From an uncultured Paracoccaceae bacterium (GTDB taxonomy: Bacteria > Pseudomonadota > Alphaproteobacteria > Rhodobacterales > Rhodobacteraceae): 64,000 nucleotides of DNA. The notes beneath the pieces were generated by a model that had not been told where the DNA came from, made no database searches, and saw only the letters and a list, made by a program, of their open reading frames with translations. The stretch is taken from assembly GCA_905182355.1 (NCBI GenBank), contig CAJJBH010000041.1, forward strand, positions 1 through 64,000, written 5' to 3'. Each line of letters starts with the position of its first letter. Positions within the stretch are counted from its first letter, which is position 1. This document shows positions 63,378 to 64,000 of this stretch, one piece after another. A program made the translations under genes and the position numbers.

Positions 63378-63872
63378 ATGCGCGTTGGACTTTATCCTGG
63401 TACCTTCGATCCGATTACTTTGGGTCATCTCGACATTATCCGCCGTGCAAGTGCGCTGGTTGACAGGTTGGTCATCGGCGTTGCTATCAACCGCGACAAA
63501 GGGCCGATGTTTTCCTTGGAAGAACGTGTCGCGATGATAGAAGCCGAATGCGCAAAACTTACGGCGCAAACTGGCACAGAAATCGTCGTTCATCCGTTTG
63601 AAAACCTGCTGATTGACTGCGCACGAGACGTGAGCGCAGGTTTGATTATCCGTGGCCTGCGGGCTGTGGCGGATTTTGAATATGAATATCAAATGGTTGG
63701 TATGAACCGAATTCTTGATAATAGCATCGAGACGGTATTTTTAATGGCCGAAGCGAAACATCAAGCGATCGCGTCCAAGCTGGTGAAAGAGATCGCGCGG
63801 CTTGATGGTGACGTCAGCAAGTTCGTGACGCCACTGGTGAATGCCGAGTTAAAGGCGCGTTTGGGTAAATAA
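63378..63872 (+). CDS. coaD: Phosphopantetheine adenylyltransferase
   Basis: Fourth step of CoA synthesis: 4'-phosphopantetheine plus ATP to dephospho-CoA. 164 residues, nucleotidyltransferase fold with GTFDPITLGH (TxGH at 14-17), IRGLRAVADFEYEYQM and the C-terminal ASKLVKEIARLDGDVS. GAGGGGG before ATG 63378. Followed by a bidirectional terminator. Confidence 0.96.
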   Translation: MRVGLYPGTFDPITLGHLDIIRRASALVDRLVIGVAINRDKGPMFSLEERVAMIEAECAKLTAQTGTEIVVHPFENLLIDCARDVSAGLIIRGLRAVADFEYEYQMVGMNRILDNSIETVFLMAEAKHQAIASKLVKEIARLDGDVSKFVTPLVNAELKARLGK

Positions 63873-63890
63873 CCCGGCCCGTTTTTTCAT

Positions 63891-63920
63891 AAAAAAAGCT
63901 GCGCAACCGCGCAGCTTTTT
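63891..63920. terminator. Bidirectional terminator after coaD
   Basis: AAAAAAGCTGCGC and GCGCAGCTTTTT form a 12-bp perfect stem around AACC, with A- and T-runs on the two sides; shared with the convergent gene entering from the right. Confidence 0.93.
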
Positions 63921-63950
63921 GTTTTCGTAAAATTTGGCTTATTCCTGTAT

Positions 63951-64000
63951 TTACAAAAGTTTACCCAACACAGCCGCAACATCCAACATGCGGTTCGAGA
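63951..64000 (-). CDS. 3' end of an unidentified minus-strand gene
   Basis: Reading the minus strand from the right edge, a frame gives 15 residues ending RMLDVAAVLGKLL and a TAA at 63951-63953, 31 nt from the bidirectional terminator. This is the expected layout for the end of a convergent gene. Too short to identify. Confidence 0.55.
   Translation of the reverse strand, partial: SNRMLDVAAVLGKLL

Overview
The window reads as a chromosomal segment of a marine alphaproteobacterium of the family Rhodobacteraceae (Roseobacter group). The basis is gene order and protein content: a gene transfer agent (GTA) head-tail cluster of the Rhodobacter capsulatus type beside cysE, a PDH E1-beta subunit carrying its own lipoyl domain, a fabD-fabG-acpP / fabF-mltG fatty acid block, a LexA site of the alphaproteobacterial GTTC-N7-GTTC form, and CtrA-type TTAA-N7-TTAA sites. 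Base composition looks moderate for the family. Species cannot be fixed from the sequence alone.

Layout. 1-818 holds no recognisable gene. 0.8-9 kb: trigger factor, a globin, a TetR / AhpD-like pair with a perfect palindromic operator between them, the rpsF-rpsR-rplI operon, and two YceI genes facing each other (one a plain secreted YceI, the other fused to cytochrome b561). 8.8-17.9 kb: the fatty acid synthesis block fabD-(membrane protein)-fabG-acpP and fabF-mltG, split by about 4 kb holding a possible IS21-like end remnant, a Pit phosphate transporter, an EamA transporter and a GNAT acetyltransferase. 18-32.6 kb: the complete GTA cluster (g1 to g15 plus a small trailing gene) behind a near-consensus promoter and a CtrA-type box. 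32.6-44.3 kb: cysE, the PDH operon pdhA-pdhB-pdhC, ftsB-like, pgk, tandem cyclophilins, a bactofilin/M23 pair, DUF455 and Bcp. 44.3-56.7 kb: a giant AsmA-like protein, queA, two MFS transporters, DUF924, lpdA and SOS-type uvrA. 56.7-63.9 kb: a valine-catabolism operon (mmsA, unknown, acyl-CoA dehydrogenase, hydrolase-dehydrogenase fusion) with a divergent LysR gene, then a CBS-domain protein and coaD. The last 50 bases are the 3' end of an unidentified minus-strand gene.

Most notable observations. (1) The GTA cluster is decaying. I count eight separate lesions, all in four genes: a 1-nt deletion in the terminase g2, a nonsense codon in the capsid g5, a +1 in a G-run of the tape measure g11, and three nonsense codons plus two frame-changing deletions in g15. 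The other GTA genes and about 45 flanking genes are intact, which argues against sequencing error. (2) 3-hydroxyisobutyryl-CoA hydrolase and 3-hydroxyisobutyrate dehydrogenase, successive enzymes of valine breakdown, are fused in one 641-codon frame that still contains what looks like the old ribosome-binding site and start of the second gene. (3) The same 18-bp palindrome (TAGTTTA-N4-TAAACTA) lies just before pdhA and, 14 kb away, before lpdA, pointing to a dedicated pyruvate dehydrogenase regulon. (4) Two unlisted small proteins are possible at 2214-2312 and 11560-11697.
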